Of a DNA stretch of 64,000 bases, positions 17,556 to 26,210 are shown one piece after another (within the stretch, counting starts at the first letter, position 1; the number at the start of each line of letters is the position of its first letter). The DNA comes from Ketobacter alkanivorans (GTDB taxonomy: Bacteria > Pseudomonadota > Gammaproteobacteria > Pseudomonadales > Ketobacteraceae). The position numbers were made by a program, and so were the translations under genes. The stretch spans positions 2,013,501 to 2,077,500 of the forward strand of contig NZ_CP022684.1 of the NCBI RefSeq assembly GCF_002863865.1, read 5' to 3'. Under the pieces are notes generated by a model. It saw nothing but the letters and a program-made list of their open reading frames with translations. It was not told where the DNA came from and ran no database searches.

Positions 17556-18500
17556 GTGAAACTCATAATGAAACTGATCATTGGATTGATCGCCGTTGTT
17601 TTACTCGCCACGGCCACCTTGGTAGCCGCCACCTGGCAACCGGACCGCAAGGTAGAGGAACTTACTGAGCGCTGGGCCCCGGCACCCTCTCAGTTCATAA
17701 GCGTTAACGGGCAAGCCGTACACCTGCGCGATGAAGGCCCCAAAAGCGACCCAACCCCCATAGTGCTGCTGCACGGCACCTCTGCAAGCCTGCACACATG
17801 GGATGGCTGGGCCGACAAACTATCCCAGACCCGCCGCGTCATCCGCTTTGACCTACCTGGCTTTGGCCTAACCGGGCCTGCTGCCAACGGAGACTATAGC
17901 CTGGATGCTTACGTAGACTTCGTCACCAGCGTACTGAACAGCATTGGTGTAAAGCGCTGTATTCTGGCTGGTAATTCATTGGGTGGCAGCATCGCCTGGC
18001 GCACCACCGTAGCCCACCCGGAGCGCGTGGAAAAACTGATTTTGGTGGATGCCGGCGGTTACCCTTTCAAGCCGGAATCCATGCCCATCGCATTTGTCAT
18101 ATCCCAGATACCCGTGCTTAACCACGTCATGGAGCTCACCCTACCCCGAGCCGCCGTTGAATCCAGCGTACGCAACGTATACGGTGATCCAGCCAAAGTC
18201 AGCGAAGAATTGATTGACCGCTATTTTGAACTCGCCTTGCGGGAGGGCAACCGCGCCGCCCTACGGGAACGCTTTGCGCAATTAGAATACACCGACCAAA
18301 GTGGCCTGGTAAAAACCATCCAACAACCCACCCTGGTATTGTGGGGCGCTGAGGATCATTTGATTCCAACCAGCATTGCCAAACGTTTCGAACAGGATCT
18401 ACCGAATGGAAAGCTGATCACATTTGATGGGTTGGGGCACGTTCCCCACGAGGAAGATCCAGCCACTACTCTGGCAGCCGTTGAAGCCTTCTTGCAATAG
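17556..18500 (+). CDS. Alpha/beta hydrolase with N-terminal membrane anchor or signal
   Basis: 314 aa serine hydrolase. An N-terminal hydrophobic segment (about residues 4-25) suggests export or anchoring. Oxyanion-hole HGT (LLHGTSASLHTW), nucleophile elbow GNSLGG, acid in WGAEDHLIP, and catalytic His in GLGHVPHEEDP are all present, so it should be active; it resembles epoxide-hydrolase/haloalkane-type or esterase folds, substrate unknown. GTG 17556 has AGGA about 12 bases upstream; ATG 17568 is the alternative. Probably the last gene of the DUF2189-DUF2788 group. Confidence 0.85.
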   Translation: MKLIMKLIIGLIAVVLLATATLVAATWQPDRKVEELTERWAPAPSQFISVNGQAVHLRDEGPKSDPTPIVLLHGTSASLHTWDGWADKLSQTRRVIRFDLPGFGLTGPAANGDYSLDAYVDFVTSVLNSIGVKRCILAGNSLGGSIAWRTTVAHPERVEKLILVDAGGYPFKPESMPIAFVISQIPVLNHVMELTLPRAAVESSVRNVYGDPAKVSEELIDRYFELALREGNRAALRERFAQLEYTDQSGLVKTIQQPTLVLWGAEDHLIPTSIAKRFEQDLPNGKLITFDGLGHVPHEEDPATTLAAVEAFLQ

Positions 18501-18601
18501 CCTGCCACCAACCGACATCGAATCAAAAACAAGCAAGCTATTTGGCAGGCCCCGCCGCTCCAATCAGCGCAACGGCCCTATCAAAAAATTGGAGAGCATC
18601 G

Positions 18602-19021
18602 TTGAACAACCCAATCAACACCGACCTGAAGCACGAATGGTCTTTACTGCAAAATCAATTCGACAGCTACGAAAAGCACTCACTGCTTATTAAGCTGGCC
18701 AATACTGCCCTGCTAAGCGCGGCTTATGTATCAGATACCTTGAGCGCTTTCGTTGGCTTGCTGCTGCTGACCTTGTGGGGGCAAGATGCAATCTGGAAAA
18801 CGTTTCAGTGGCGCATTGAAACCAGATTGCTGCAGATTGAAAACAGCCTGTTAACCAGCGGCAATGATGCTGCATATCAATTTAACACTCAGTACGAGAA
18901 AACAAGACCAGGCCTGCTCGGGTTGATAAGTGAATATGCACGCCAAGCCATAAGGCCCACCGTAGCGTTTCCCCACTTGATACTGATCATAATACTCGGA
19001 GCCTACTGCTTCGCCCCGTGA
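18602..19021 (+). CDS. Hypothetical membrane protein
   Basis: 139 aa from TTG 18602, chosen because GGAGAG lies 5 bases upstream; the frame extends to 18542 without a ribosome-binding site. The protein has a hydrophobic stretch at about residues 35-60 and a second at its C-terminus (PHLILIIILGAYCF), separated by an amphipathic, charged segment. I do not recognise a family. Its end overlaps the convergent gene below by 19 bp. Confidence 0.6.
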   Translation: MNNPINTDLKHEWSLLQNQFDSYEKHSLLIKLANTALLSAAYVSDTLSAFVGLLLLTLWGQDAIWKTFQWRIETRLLQIENSLLTSGNDAAYQFNTQYEKTRPGLLGLISEYARQAIRPTVAFPHLILIIILGAYCFAP

Positions 19022-19506
19022 ACATCATTCACCAATGCCGCCAGCACATCGATTCTGGCGTCGGACAATTGGCGATAATCTAAATACGGAGAGACAATCA
19101 AGCGTTTGGCGCGGTTGACAGCGAAGTAGCGATCAACCCATACAACACACTCAGTTACCCCCAGGGTGTGGGCATGCTGCTTGCCAGCAATGATATGAAT
19201 GGTGTTTTCTGCAAAACTGGGCGCGCTAAATAGCAGCGCATAATTGGAGCCTGGCTGCAGGAGCGAATCATCACGCAACTGTTGCCACGAACCATAGCCC
19301 TCGGCACACAGCTTGAAGGCAAGCTTGGCATACACGTTAAAGATTTTGCGCCAATGATTGCCTGTAAGGCGGGCAATTTCTGCTATTTCACCGTGCACCA
19401 GCGGCGTTAAACCACCAATATATTGATGTTGATCGAGCGGGGGGCGATTGGGCATGTATATCGCCACCGTGAAAGATTCACTACCTAAACCGACGTCGTT
19501 AACCAT
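19003..19506 (-). CDS. Hypothetical cytoplasmic protein next to mnmH
   Basis: 167 aa from ATG 19506 (GTG 19521 is the other choice). No transmembrane segment; the protein has a globular composition with motifs PNRPPLDQHQYIGGLTPLVHGEIAEIARLTGNHWRKIFNVYAKLAF (first half) and VVWVDRYFAVNRAKRLIVSPYLDYRQLS (second half). I do not recognise the family. It is divergent from mnmH with only 94 bp between starts, so a shared control region is likely. An extended -10 (TGTGTATAAT) ends six bases before ATG 19506, which would give a leaderless or nearly leaderless mRNA. Confidence 0.65.
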   Translation of the reverse strand: MVNDVGLGSESFTVAIYMPNRPPLDQHQYIGGLTPLVHGEIAEIARLTGNHWRKIFNVYAKLAFKLCAEGYGSWQQLRDDSLLQPGSNYALLFSAPSFAENTIHIIAGKQHAHTLGVTECVVWVDRYFAVNRAKRLIVSPYLDYRQLSDARIDVLAALVNDVHGAKQ

Positions 19507-19600
19507 ATCTGGATTATACACATTAATACGAACACACTATGGACGGCACCCACCAGCGCCTTTAAACTTGCCCATTCTCTTAAATAGCACCGCCCATGTC

Positions 19601-20707
19601 ATGACCAAACGCCTCGACACCGACGATTATCGCACGCTGTTCCTTAACGACCTTCCACTACTGGACGTACGTGCGCCTGTTGAGTTTGTTAAAGGTGCCT
19701 TCCCCTGCAGTACCAATATACCCTTATTGGATGACGACCAGCGCACAAAAATCGGTACCCGCTACAAGGAACAAGGCCAGGATGCAGCGATTGAGCTAGG
19801 CTGGCAGTTGGCCACACCGGAAATCCAGCAGCAACGTATCAAGGCTTGGTCTGCCTATATAAACCAGCACCCCAATGGCTACCTGTACTGTTTTCGCGGT
19901 GGATTGCGCTCCCGCTTGAGCCAACAACTCATCCGTGAATCAGGCCTTAACTATCCACTGATAAAAGGTGGCTACAAGGCCATGCGCCGGTTCCTGATCG
20001 ACGAGCTGGATGCTATAAGCCGATCCCAACCCATGATTGCAATCAGCGGGCGCACCGGCAGTGGCAAAACCCTCGCAATCAAACAACTTCAGCAGGCCGT
20101 TGACTTGGAAGGGCTGGCAAATCATCGTGGGTCGGCTTTTGGCCGCCAACTGCAAGAACAGCCATCACAAATCAATTTTGAGAATGCGCTCAGCATAGCA
20201 CTGATTAAACTTCAGGCCGCACAGAGCAAAGTCGTATTTGTGGAGGATGAAGGACCGCTAATTGGCCGTGTGTCCTTACCACAGGCTTTTTTGGAAGCTT
20301 TCAAGCGCGCCCCTCGCATCCTCTTGGAAACACCAATGGATAAGCGGATAAACATTACCCTCGCCGATTACGTGACCGAAGCAATCCCAGCATACAGAAA
20401 CGCATACGGCGAGGCAGAAAGCATTCCCAAGTTTCGAGAGCACGTGCTTGGCAACTTGGCCCGAATTCGTAAACGTTTGGGTGGTGATCGACACAGCCAT
20501 TTACATGGATTGTTTTCCAGTGCGATTGACGAGCTGGATCATTCCGGCAGTACTGATGCATTCCGCCCCGGCATCGAAATGCTATTGAAAGAATATTATG
20601 ACCCTATGTACGACTACCAACAGGCCAAGCGCGGCGGCCAAGTATTGTTTAAAGGCGAGCATGATGAGTTAATCGCCTGGGCACAGCGCTATCAATCAGG
20701 AATCTGA
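19601..20707 (+). CDS. mnmH: tRNA 2-selenouridine synthase
   Basis: Replaces sulfur by selenium in 2-thiouridine at the tRNA wobble position using selenophosphate, via a geranylated intermediate. 368 aa. N-terminal rhodanese domain with LLDVRAPVEFVKGAFP; the catalytic Cys falls at residue 97 in YLYCFRGG, the same number as in E. coli SelU, and a second Cys is at 36. The C-terminal P-loop domain has GRTGSGKT at 150-157. ATG 19601 is where similarity starts; the frame extends to 19448 inside the divergent gene. It heads a selenium gene block with the transporter and selD downstream. Confidence 0.95.
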   Translation: MTKRLDTDDYRTLFLNDLPLLDVRAPVEFVKGAFPCSTNIPLLDDDQRTKIGTRYKEQGQDAAIELGWQLATPEIQQQRIKAWSAYINQHPNGYLYCFRGGLRSRLSQQLIRESGLNYPLIKGGYKAMRRFLIDELDAISRSQPMIAISGRTGSGKTLAIKQLQQAVDLEGLANHRGSAFGRQLQEQPSQINFENALSIALIKLQAAQSKVVFVEDEGPLIGRVSLPQAFLEAFKRAPRILLETPMDKRINITLADYVTEAIPAYRNAYGEAESIPKFREHVLGNLARIRKRLGGDRHSHLHGLFSSAIDELDHSGSTDAFRPGIEMLLKEYYDPMYDYQQAKRGGQVLFKGEHDELIAWAQRYQSGI

Positions 20708-20772
20708 CGCTACTTATAATTGAATCGTTTCACCCCAACACTCACACCAACTAGATAACAGGAGAATATACC

Positions 20773-21627
20773 GTGCGGTTATTGACTGCTTTAGCAGCGC
20801 TGCTCGTTTCCCTCAGCACCAGCGCACAGACATTTACATTCACAGCCATCCCTGATCAGGATGAATCCCACCTGCAGGAACGCTTTGGCAAGGTGGCAAC
20901 CTACCTGTCCAAAGAACTGGGCACAGAAGTAAAATACATCCCGGTTAAAAGCTACGCTGCAGCTGTTACCGCGTTTCGTAACAACCAAGTCCAGCTCGCC
21001 TGGTTTGGTGGCCTTTCCGGCGTGCAAGCCAGAGCATTGGTACCCGGCAGTGATGCCATCGCCCAAGGCTACGAAGATCAACTGTTTAAGACCTACTTTA
21101 TTGCCCATCAAAAAAGCGGTATAAGCCCATCGGAATCCTTTCCCAAAGCGATTGAAGGCAAAACATTCACCTTTGGCTCCAAGGGCTCCACGTCCGGCCG
21201 TTTAATGCCAGAATTTTATATTCGACAACACCTAAATAAAGCGCCTGATGCCGCATTTTCCCGAGTGGGCTTCAGTGGCGACCACAGCCGTACCATCGCA
21301 TTGGTTCAGTCCGGTGCGTATCTTGTTGGCGCACTGAACTATGCCGTCTGGGAGGAAGCCGTTGCCGCAGGGAAAGTCGACACCAAGGTTGTAAACGTGA
21401 TTTGGGAGACACCCACCTACCCCGATTATCAATGGAGTATCCGTGGTGATGTTGATCAACGCTGGGGGCCGGGCTTTAAAACCAAAGTTAAATCCGCTTT
21501 GATAAACATCAAAGACAAAGCGCTACTGGACGCGTTTCCTCGCAGCTCGTTTATAGAAGCCAACAACGCACAGTATCAACCCATTGAAGATACGGCTGTC
21601 TCCATCGGGCTGATGGATTCGTTCTAA
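20773..21627 (+). CDS. Periplasmic binding protein, putative selenium-oxyanion ABC transporter
   Basis: 284 aa PhnD-like solute-binding protein with a cleavable signal peptide (MRLLTALAALLVSLSTSAQ). Motifs: TAIPDQDESHLQERF, YLSKELGTEVKYIPVKSYAAAVTAFRNNQVQLAWFGGLSGVQAR, FTFGSKGSTSGRLMPEFY. This subfamily is recurrently found next to selD and mnmH and is annotated as putative selenate/selenite binding protein. GTG 20773 has AGGAGA at correct spacing. It forms a binding-protein/ATPase/permease set with the next two genes. Phosphonate or phosphite uptake is the alternative, but the selenium neighbours argue against it. Confidence 0.82.
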   Translation: MRLLTALAALLVSLSTSAQTFTFTAIPDQDESHLQERFGKVATYLSKELGTEVKYIPVKSYAAAVTAFRNNQVQLAWFGGLSGVQARALVPGSDAIAQGYEDQLFKTYFIAHQKSGISPSESFPKAIEGKTFTFGSKGSTSGRLMPEFYIRQHLNKAPDAAFSRVGFSGDHSRTIALVQSGAYLVGALNYAVWEEAVAAGKVDTKVVNVIWETPTYPDYQWSIRGDVDQRWGPGFKTKVKSALINIKDKALLDAFPRSSFIEANNAQYQPIEDTAVSIGLMDSF

Positions 21628-21630
21628 ATC

Positions 21631-22281
21631 GTGCTGTTTGAAATTGATGGCCTTGATTTGAAATATCAAGGCCAATCCATACTGCAACAGGTATCACTGC
21701 GCATCGCGCACGGTGAGCGCGTAGCGCTGATTGGAAAATCAGGCGCTGGCAAATCAACTTTGCTGGCTCACTTACGGGCGCTACAACCTCAACAGATTGC
21801 ATGGTGCCCGCAGCACACCGGTTTGGTGCCAATGCTCAGCGTCTACCATAATATCTATATGGGTGCGCTACACCGGCACAACAGCATTTACAATCTGGCA
21901 AACCTGATACGCCCTCTGTCCCGCCCGTTTCAAGAAGTTGCGCAATTGGCAGATCAACTTCTATTACGGAATTGGCTCCTTACCTCAGTAGACCAACTCT
22001 CCGGTGGACAACAGCAGCGCACCGCTATCGGTCGCGCACTCTATCAGCAAAAACCTGTATTCATAGGGGACGAGCCCGTATCTGGCCTTGATGATTTTCA
22101 AGCCAACACACTGCTAAAGCTCATTGCAGAACGTCACTCCACACTCATTCTCGCGCTACACGACATTGAACAAGCATTGCAATTGTGCGATAGAATAATT
22201 GGCTTAAAAGACCAGCGAATTGCGCTTGATGCGCCTAGCGCTTCACTGTCTGCGGCAGATCTAACGCCGCTTTATCAATAA
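21631..22281 (+). CDS. ABC transporter ATPase, putative selenium-oxyanion uptake
   Basis: 216 aa ATP-binding subunit. Walker A GKSGAGKST (about residues 31-39), ABC signature LSGGQQQRTAIGRAL, Walker B PVFIGDEPVSGLD, and H-loop LALHDIEQ are intact. GTG 21631 starts 3 bp after the binding-protein stop. Short for a PhnC-type ATPase but complete. Confidence 0.85.
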   Translation: MLFEIDGLDLKYQGQSILQQVSLRIAHGERVALIGKSGAGKSTLLAHLRALQPQQIAWCPQHTGLVPMLSVYHNIYMGALHRHNSIYNLANLIRPLSRPFQEVAQLADQLLLRNWLLTSVDQLSGGQQQRTAIGRALYQQKPVFIGDEPVSGLDDFQANTLLKLIAERHSTLILALHDIEQALQLCDRIIGLKDQRIALDAPSASLSAADLTPLYQ

Positions 22282-22288
22282 CCTTGTC

Positions 22289-23800
22289 ATGTCCAGTCAT
22301 GCCACGCGGCCCTACCCCATCAGCACTTCTGCAAGAAAGCTGAAAACTGCCAGCTTCTGGTTCGCTGTTGTGGGAATCGGCTGCCTGCTGCTTGCCGACA
22401 TAAACATCTCTCGCCCCGATCCTTGGCACGAACTTTCCTTGATGGGCCAAGGATTGATGAACCCACACATCCATTCGTGGCCAGAAACATTAGCAAGCAT
22501 CGCAACCACACTTAGCTTTGCATTGCAGGGCATTGTTCTCGCTGCTGTCAGCGGTTTTATCCTGTCGCTGGGTTATCGCTGGCTACCTGTCCGATCACTG
22601 TGTGCCTTTATTCGTTCTATACATGAATTATTCTGGGCATTGCTGTTTATTCAGATTGTCGGGCTTTCAACCCTAACCGGGCTGCTGGCCATTGCCATTC
22701 CCTACGCAGGCACACTGGCAAAAATCTACGGTGAACTGTTCGAAGAAACCAACCCTGCGCCCATAAATAATTTGGCACCAGCAAGCAGCCTAAGCAAATT
22801 CTTCTATACGACACTGCCGCTGGCGTGGCAGCCTTTGGTAGCCTATACCCGTTATCGTTTCGAATGCTCCATCCGATCCAGTGTGGTGCTTGGATTTATC
22901 GGCTTTCCCACTCTTGGCTTTCATCTAGAATCTGCGCTAAGTGATGGTCACTACAATGAAGCCGCCGCACTACTGTATATACTTTTCTTTGTTGTACTTA
23001 GTTTTCAGATCTGGCTGAGGGCCCGTTTATTGCCGATCTACCTGATTGCATCGATATGGTACTTGCCTCCTCATGCCGCGACCTCATGGGAAACCGCCAT
23101 GCGCTTCCTTACGCAGGATATAGTACCTGCGCCTCTGCGTGGCAGCTGGACTGATTCAACTCTCAACGACCTATCAGGCTGGTTTGACTATTTATGGCAA
23201 AACCAGCTATGGCCAGGATTGATTGACACCCTGGTATTAAGCCAAATTGCCGTGGTTGCCACCGGCTTGATCACCCTTATATGTTTCCCCCTTAACTCAA
23301 CATTATTCTTCAGCCCAATTGCAAGACGTCTGGGTGACAGCATTCTCATTTTCAGTCGCTCTACTCCGGAATACCTGTTGGCGTTTATCGGCCTGCTGCT
23401 ATTGGGGCCATCCATGCTGCCTGCCGTTATAGCATTAGCCATTCATAACGGCGCCATCATCGCTCACTTGGTGGGTAGATACAGTGATCAGTTAGTGCTG
23501 AGAGTAGATACCAATCAAGGCTTGGACCGTTATTTCTACGACGTATTACCAAGAGTGTACCGGCAGTTCCTGGCGTTTCTATTTTACCGATGGGAGGTCA
23601 TTTTAAGGGAAACCGCGATTCTTGGAATCCTGGGCATAACCACCCTGGGATTCTATATTGATTCCGCCTTTGAGGAGTTCCGCTTTGATCGTGCAGCAGT
23701 ATTGATTCTGGCATCTGCAATCCTCAACATGAGTGTTGACTATTGTGCCAGAACGCTGCGCCGCCGCATGCACCTGAAAACAACGCCTGAGACAGTTTAA
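22289..23800 (+). CDS. ABC permease with two fused membrane domains
   Basis: 503 aa with two PhnE-like permease halves (about residues 60-265 and 300-490), each carrying the EAA-type loop (FYTTLPLAWQPLVAYTRYRFECSIRSSVVLGFIG in the first, FYDVLPRVYRQFLAFLFYRWEVILRETAILGILG in the second). A single polypeptide can therefore supply both halves of the channel. It follows the ATPase by 7 bp and precedes selD by 24 bp. Confidence 0.85.
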   Translation: MSSHATRPYPISTSARKLKTASFWFAVVGIGCLLLADINISRPDPWHELSLMGQGLMNPHIHSWPETLASIATTLSFALQGIVLAAVSGFILSLGYRWLPVRSLCAFIRSIHELFWALLFIQIVGLSTLTGLLAIAIPYAGTLAKIYGELFEETNPAPINNLAPASSLSKFFYTTLPLAWQPLVAYTRYRFECSIRSSVVLGFIGFPTLGFHLESALSDGHYNEAAALLYILFFVVLSFQIWLRARLLPIYLIASIWYLPPHAATSWETAMRFLTQDIVPAPLRGSWTDSTLNDLSGWFDYLWQNQLWPGLIDTLVLSQIAVVATGLITLICFPLNSTLFFSPIARRLGDSILIFSRSTPEYLLAFIGLLLLGPSMLPAVIALAIHNGAIIAHLVGRYSDQLVLRVDTNQGLDRYFYDVLPRVYRQFLAFLFYRWEVILRETAILGILGITTLGFYIDSAFEEFRFDRAAVLILASAILNMSVDYCARTLRRRMHLKTTPETV

Positions 23801-23824
23801 CCCTTTGCCTGATATACTCGCTCC

Positions 23825-26125
23825 ATGAAAACACCTTCAACCCCATACAAAGATCTAGTGCTGGTAGGCGGTGGCCACAGCCACGCACTGCTATTAAAAA
23901 TGTGGGCTATGAACCCGGTTCCCGGTGTGCGCTTAACCCTGATTTCTCCACAGGTACAGACTCCCTATTCAGGAATGTTGCCAGGCTTGATTGCGGGCCA
24001 TTACTCGTTTGACGAAGCCCATATCGACCTAAACAAATTGTGCGGTATTACCGGCACCCGCTTTATTCAGGATCACGTCACAGAGATAGACCTACAGCAA
24101 AAGGAAGTGAGTTTTTCTGACCGACCACCTATCGGCTTTGATGTGTTATCCATCAACAGCGGCATCACACCCGACACATCCGTTCCTGGCAGCGAACAAC
24201 ACACTATACCAGTAAAGCCCATCGCTCTGTTTTATCCTCGCTGGCAGCAACTATTAGCCCGTCTCACTAACGGGCAAAACACAACTTCATGCCCCTACCG
24301 AATTGCTGTGGTTGGCGGTGGCGCAGCAAGCGTTGAATTAATCTTGGCGATGCACCATGCCACAATCAATATTGAAACAAAGCGCCCATTACAGTTTTGC
24401 CTGATTCAACGAGGAAACGGGCTTCCTGAACATTATCCTGCGCGCTTGCAAGGCAAAATTCGCGCATTATTTAACGCGCGCAAAATCCAGATCCACAGTG
24501 GATACGCCGTCTCCGAAACACAAAAAGGCGTAATGTATTCTGCCAAAGGTGATGCGATTTATGCCGACTCCATATTCTGGTGCGCCCAAGCCAAAGCTGC
24601 TGCGTGGCCACAGAGATCAGGATTAGCAGTGGATTCAAACGGATTCATTGCAGTCAATTCACACCTTCAATCCCTTAGTCATGATTTTGTTTTTGCGGCC
24701 GGGGATATTGCACAGCAAGAAGACTCACCCACACCCAGAGCTGGTGTGTATGCAGTGAGACAGGCACCCTATCTGTTAAAAAATCTGCGCAATCACTTTC
24801 TTGGCCGAGCTCTGTCACCGTATCGCCCACAAGCCCATATTCTGAGTTTGATCGCCTGTGGTGATCAATACGCAGTCGGTTGCAGGCCAAACACAATGCT
24901 TCCCTCCATTAGTGGCAAGTGGGTGTGGCAATGGAAAGACTCTATCGATCGCAAGTTCATGCGTCAGTTCAGCGAGCTTACCTCGGGTGATATGAATGAG
25001 AACACCGAATCATCCGGTATGCTTCAGACCGACGAGCCGCCCAATGCTGACAGCATGCGTTGTGGGGGCTGCGGTGCAAAAGTCGGAGCTACTATTCTCA
25101 GCCGCACGATTAAACGATTGCAACCCATTAGCCGGGAGGGCGTGATGCTTGGTTTGGGCTCAGCGGATGACGCTGCTGCCATTACCGTCCCGCCCGAGCA
25201 TTGGTTAATTCAGAGTGTCGATGTGTTTCGCGCCCTGATCGATGATCCATATCTGCAAGGTCAGATTGCTGCGCTTCACGCATTAAGTGACCTGTTCGCC
25301 ATGAATGCTGCACCCCACAGTGCTCAAGCCATTGTTACCTTGCCATACGCAGGCGAAACGTTAGTTGAGCGTGACTTATTTCAATTGATGAGCGGCGCCG
25401 TGAAGGTTCTGAATGAGCATCAATGTGCATTGATCGGCGGCCATACCAGTGAAGGCGCAGAGCTTAGCATTGGATTTTGTGTAAATGGATTCGCTCAAGC
25501 CAGCAAAATTCTACGCAAGAGCCAACCGCAACTGGGCGACAAGCTAATTCTGACAAAACAACTGGGCACCGGTGTTTTGTTCTCCGCACACAATCAGTAT
25601 AAAGCTCACGGAAAGTGGATTGAGTCTGCAGTGAGCTCCATGCTTCAATCCAATCGCAAAGCCGGTGAGATATTCAGTTTGTACCACGCCAATGCCTGCA
25701 CGGATATTACAGGGTTTGGTTTGGCAGGACACTTAATTGAGATGCTAACACCTGCGGATCATACAGAGGATTCCCTCGCTCCGTTAGCTGCAACATTATC
25801 GTTACACCACATTCCATTACTCGATGGTGCCCTAACCTGCTCGCAGAATGGCATTCTCAGCAGCTTGTACACACAAAACCAGCGTGCTGAAACACGCATT
25901 CTCAATGCCAATTATTGGAACAAACACCCAGTATGGCCACTGCTGTTTGATCCTCAAACATCCGGAGGCTTACTGGCAAGTGTCGCAGCACATGAGGTTG
26001 ATGGCTGCCTTTCAGCATTACGCTTGGCAGGTTATCATCATGCCTGCGTTGTTGGCGAAATCACGCCAACCCGTGATTTCGCCTCTGTTATTGAACTCTG
26101 CGCCCTGGAATCAAACCCCAACTAA
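23825..26125 (+). CDS. selD: Fusion of NDH-like flavoprotein and selenide, water dikinase
   Basis: 766 aa fusion. Residues 1-390 are a pyridine nucleotide-disulfide oxidoreductase (NDH-2-like) with FAD motif VGGGHSHALL (14-23), second dinucleotide motif AVVGGGAASVEL and FAD-end FVFAAGDIAQ. Residues 410-766 are SelD, which makes selenophosphate from selenide and ATP: MRCGGCGAKVG gives C416 and K419 at the positions of E. coli C17 and K20, then GLGSADDAAAI, LIGGHTSEGAEL, DITGFGLAGHLIEM and DPQTSGGLL. E. coli C19 is Ala here (position 418). The oxidoreductase may reduce selenium for the synthetase; this fusion type is known in other bacteria. Confidence 0.95.
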   Translation: MKTPSTPYKDLVLVGGGHSHALLLKMWAMNPVPGVRLTLISPQVQTPYSGMLPGLIAGHYSFDEAHIDLNKLCGITGTRFIQDHVTEIDLQQKEVSFSDRPPIGFDVLSINSGITPDTSVPGSEQHTIPVKPIALFYPRWQQLLARLTNGQNTTSCPYRIAVVGGGAASVELILAMHHATINIETKRPLQFCLIQRGNGLPEHYPARLQGKIRALFNARKIQIHSGYAVSETQKGVMYSAKGDAIYADSIFWCAQAKAAAWPQRSGLAVDSNGFIAVNSHLQSLSHDFVFAAGDIAQQEDSPTPRAGVYAVRQAPYLLKNLRNHFLGRALSPYRPQAHILSLIACGDQYAVGCRPNTMLPSISGKWVWQWKDSIDRKFMRQFSELTSGDMNENTESSGMLQTDEPPNADSMRCGGCGAKVGATILSRTIKRLQPISREGVMLGLGSADDAAAITVPPEHWLIQSVDVFRALIDDPYLQGQIAALHALSDLFAMNAAPHSAQAIVTLPYAGETLVERDLFQLMSGAVKVLNEHQCALIGGHTSEGAELSIGFCVNGFAQASKILRKSQPQLGDKLILTKQLGTGVLFSAHNQYKAHGKWIESAVSSMLQSNRKAGEIFSLYHANACTDITGFGLAGHLIEMLTPADHTEDSLAPLAATLSLHHIPLLDGALTCSQNGILSSLYTQNQRAETRILNANYWNKHPVWPLLFDPQTSGGLLASVAAHEVDGCLSALRLAGYHHACVVGEITPTRDFASVIELCALESNPN

Positions 26126-26166
26126 TCACTACTTGGGCCAACAGTCAGATTCAGCTAAAAACTTAG

Positions 26167-26195
26167 AAGGGAGCCGATTCGCTCAACTCCCTTTT
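26167..26195 (+). terminator. Terminator after selD
   Basis: Stem AAGGGAG (26167-26173) with CTCCCTT (26187-26193) followed by TT; an inner GAGC/GCTC pair extends or competes with it. It lies 41 bp after the selD stop and before the convergent hydrolase gene. Confidence 0.65.
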
Positions 26196-26210
26196 GGTGC
26201 AGAGTAATGT

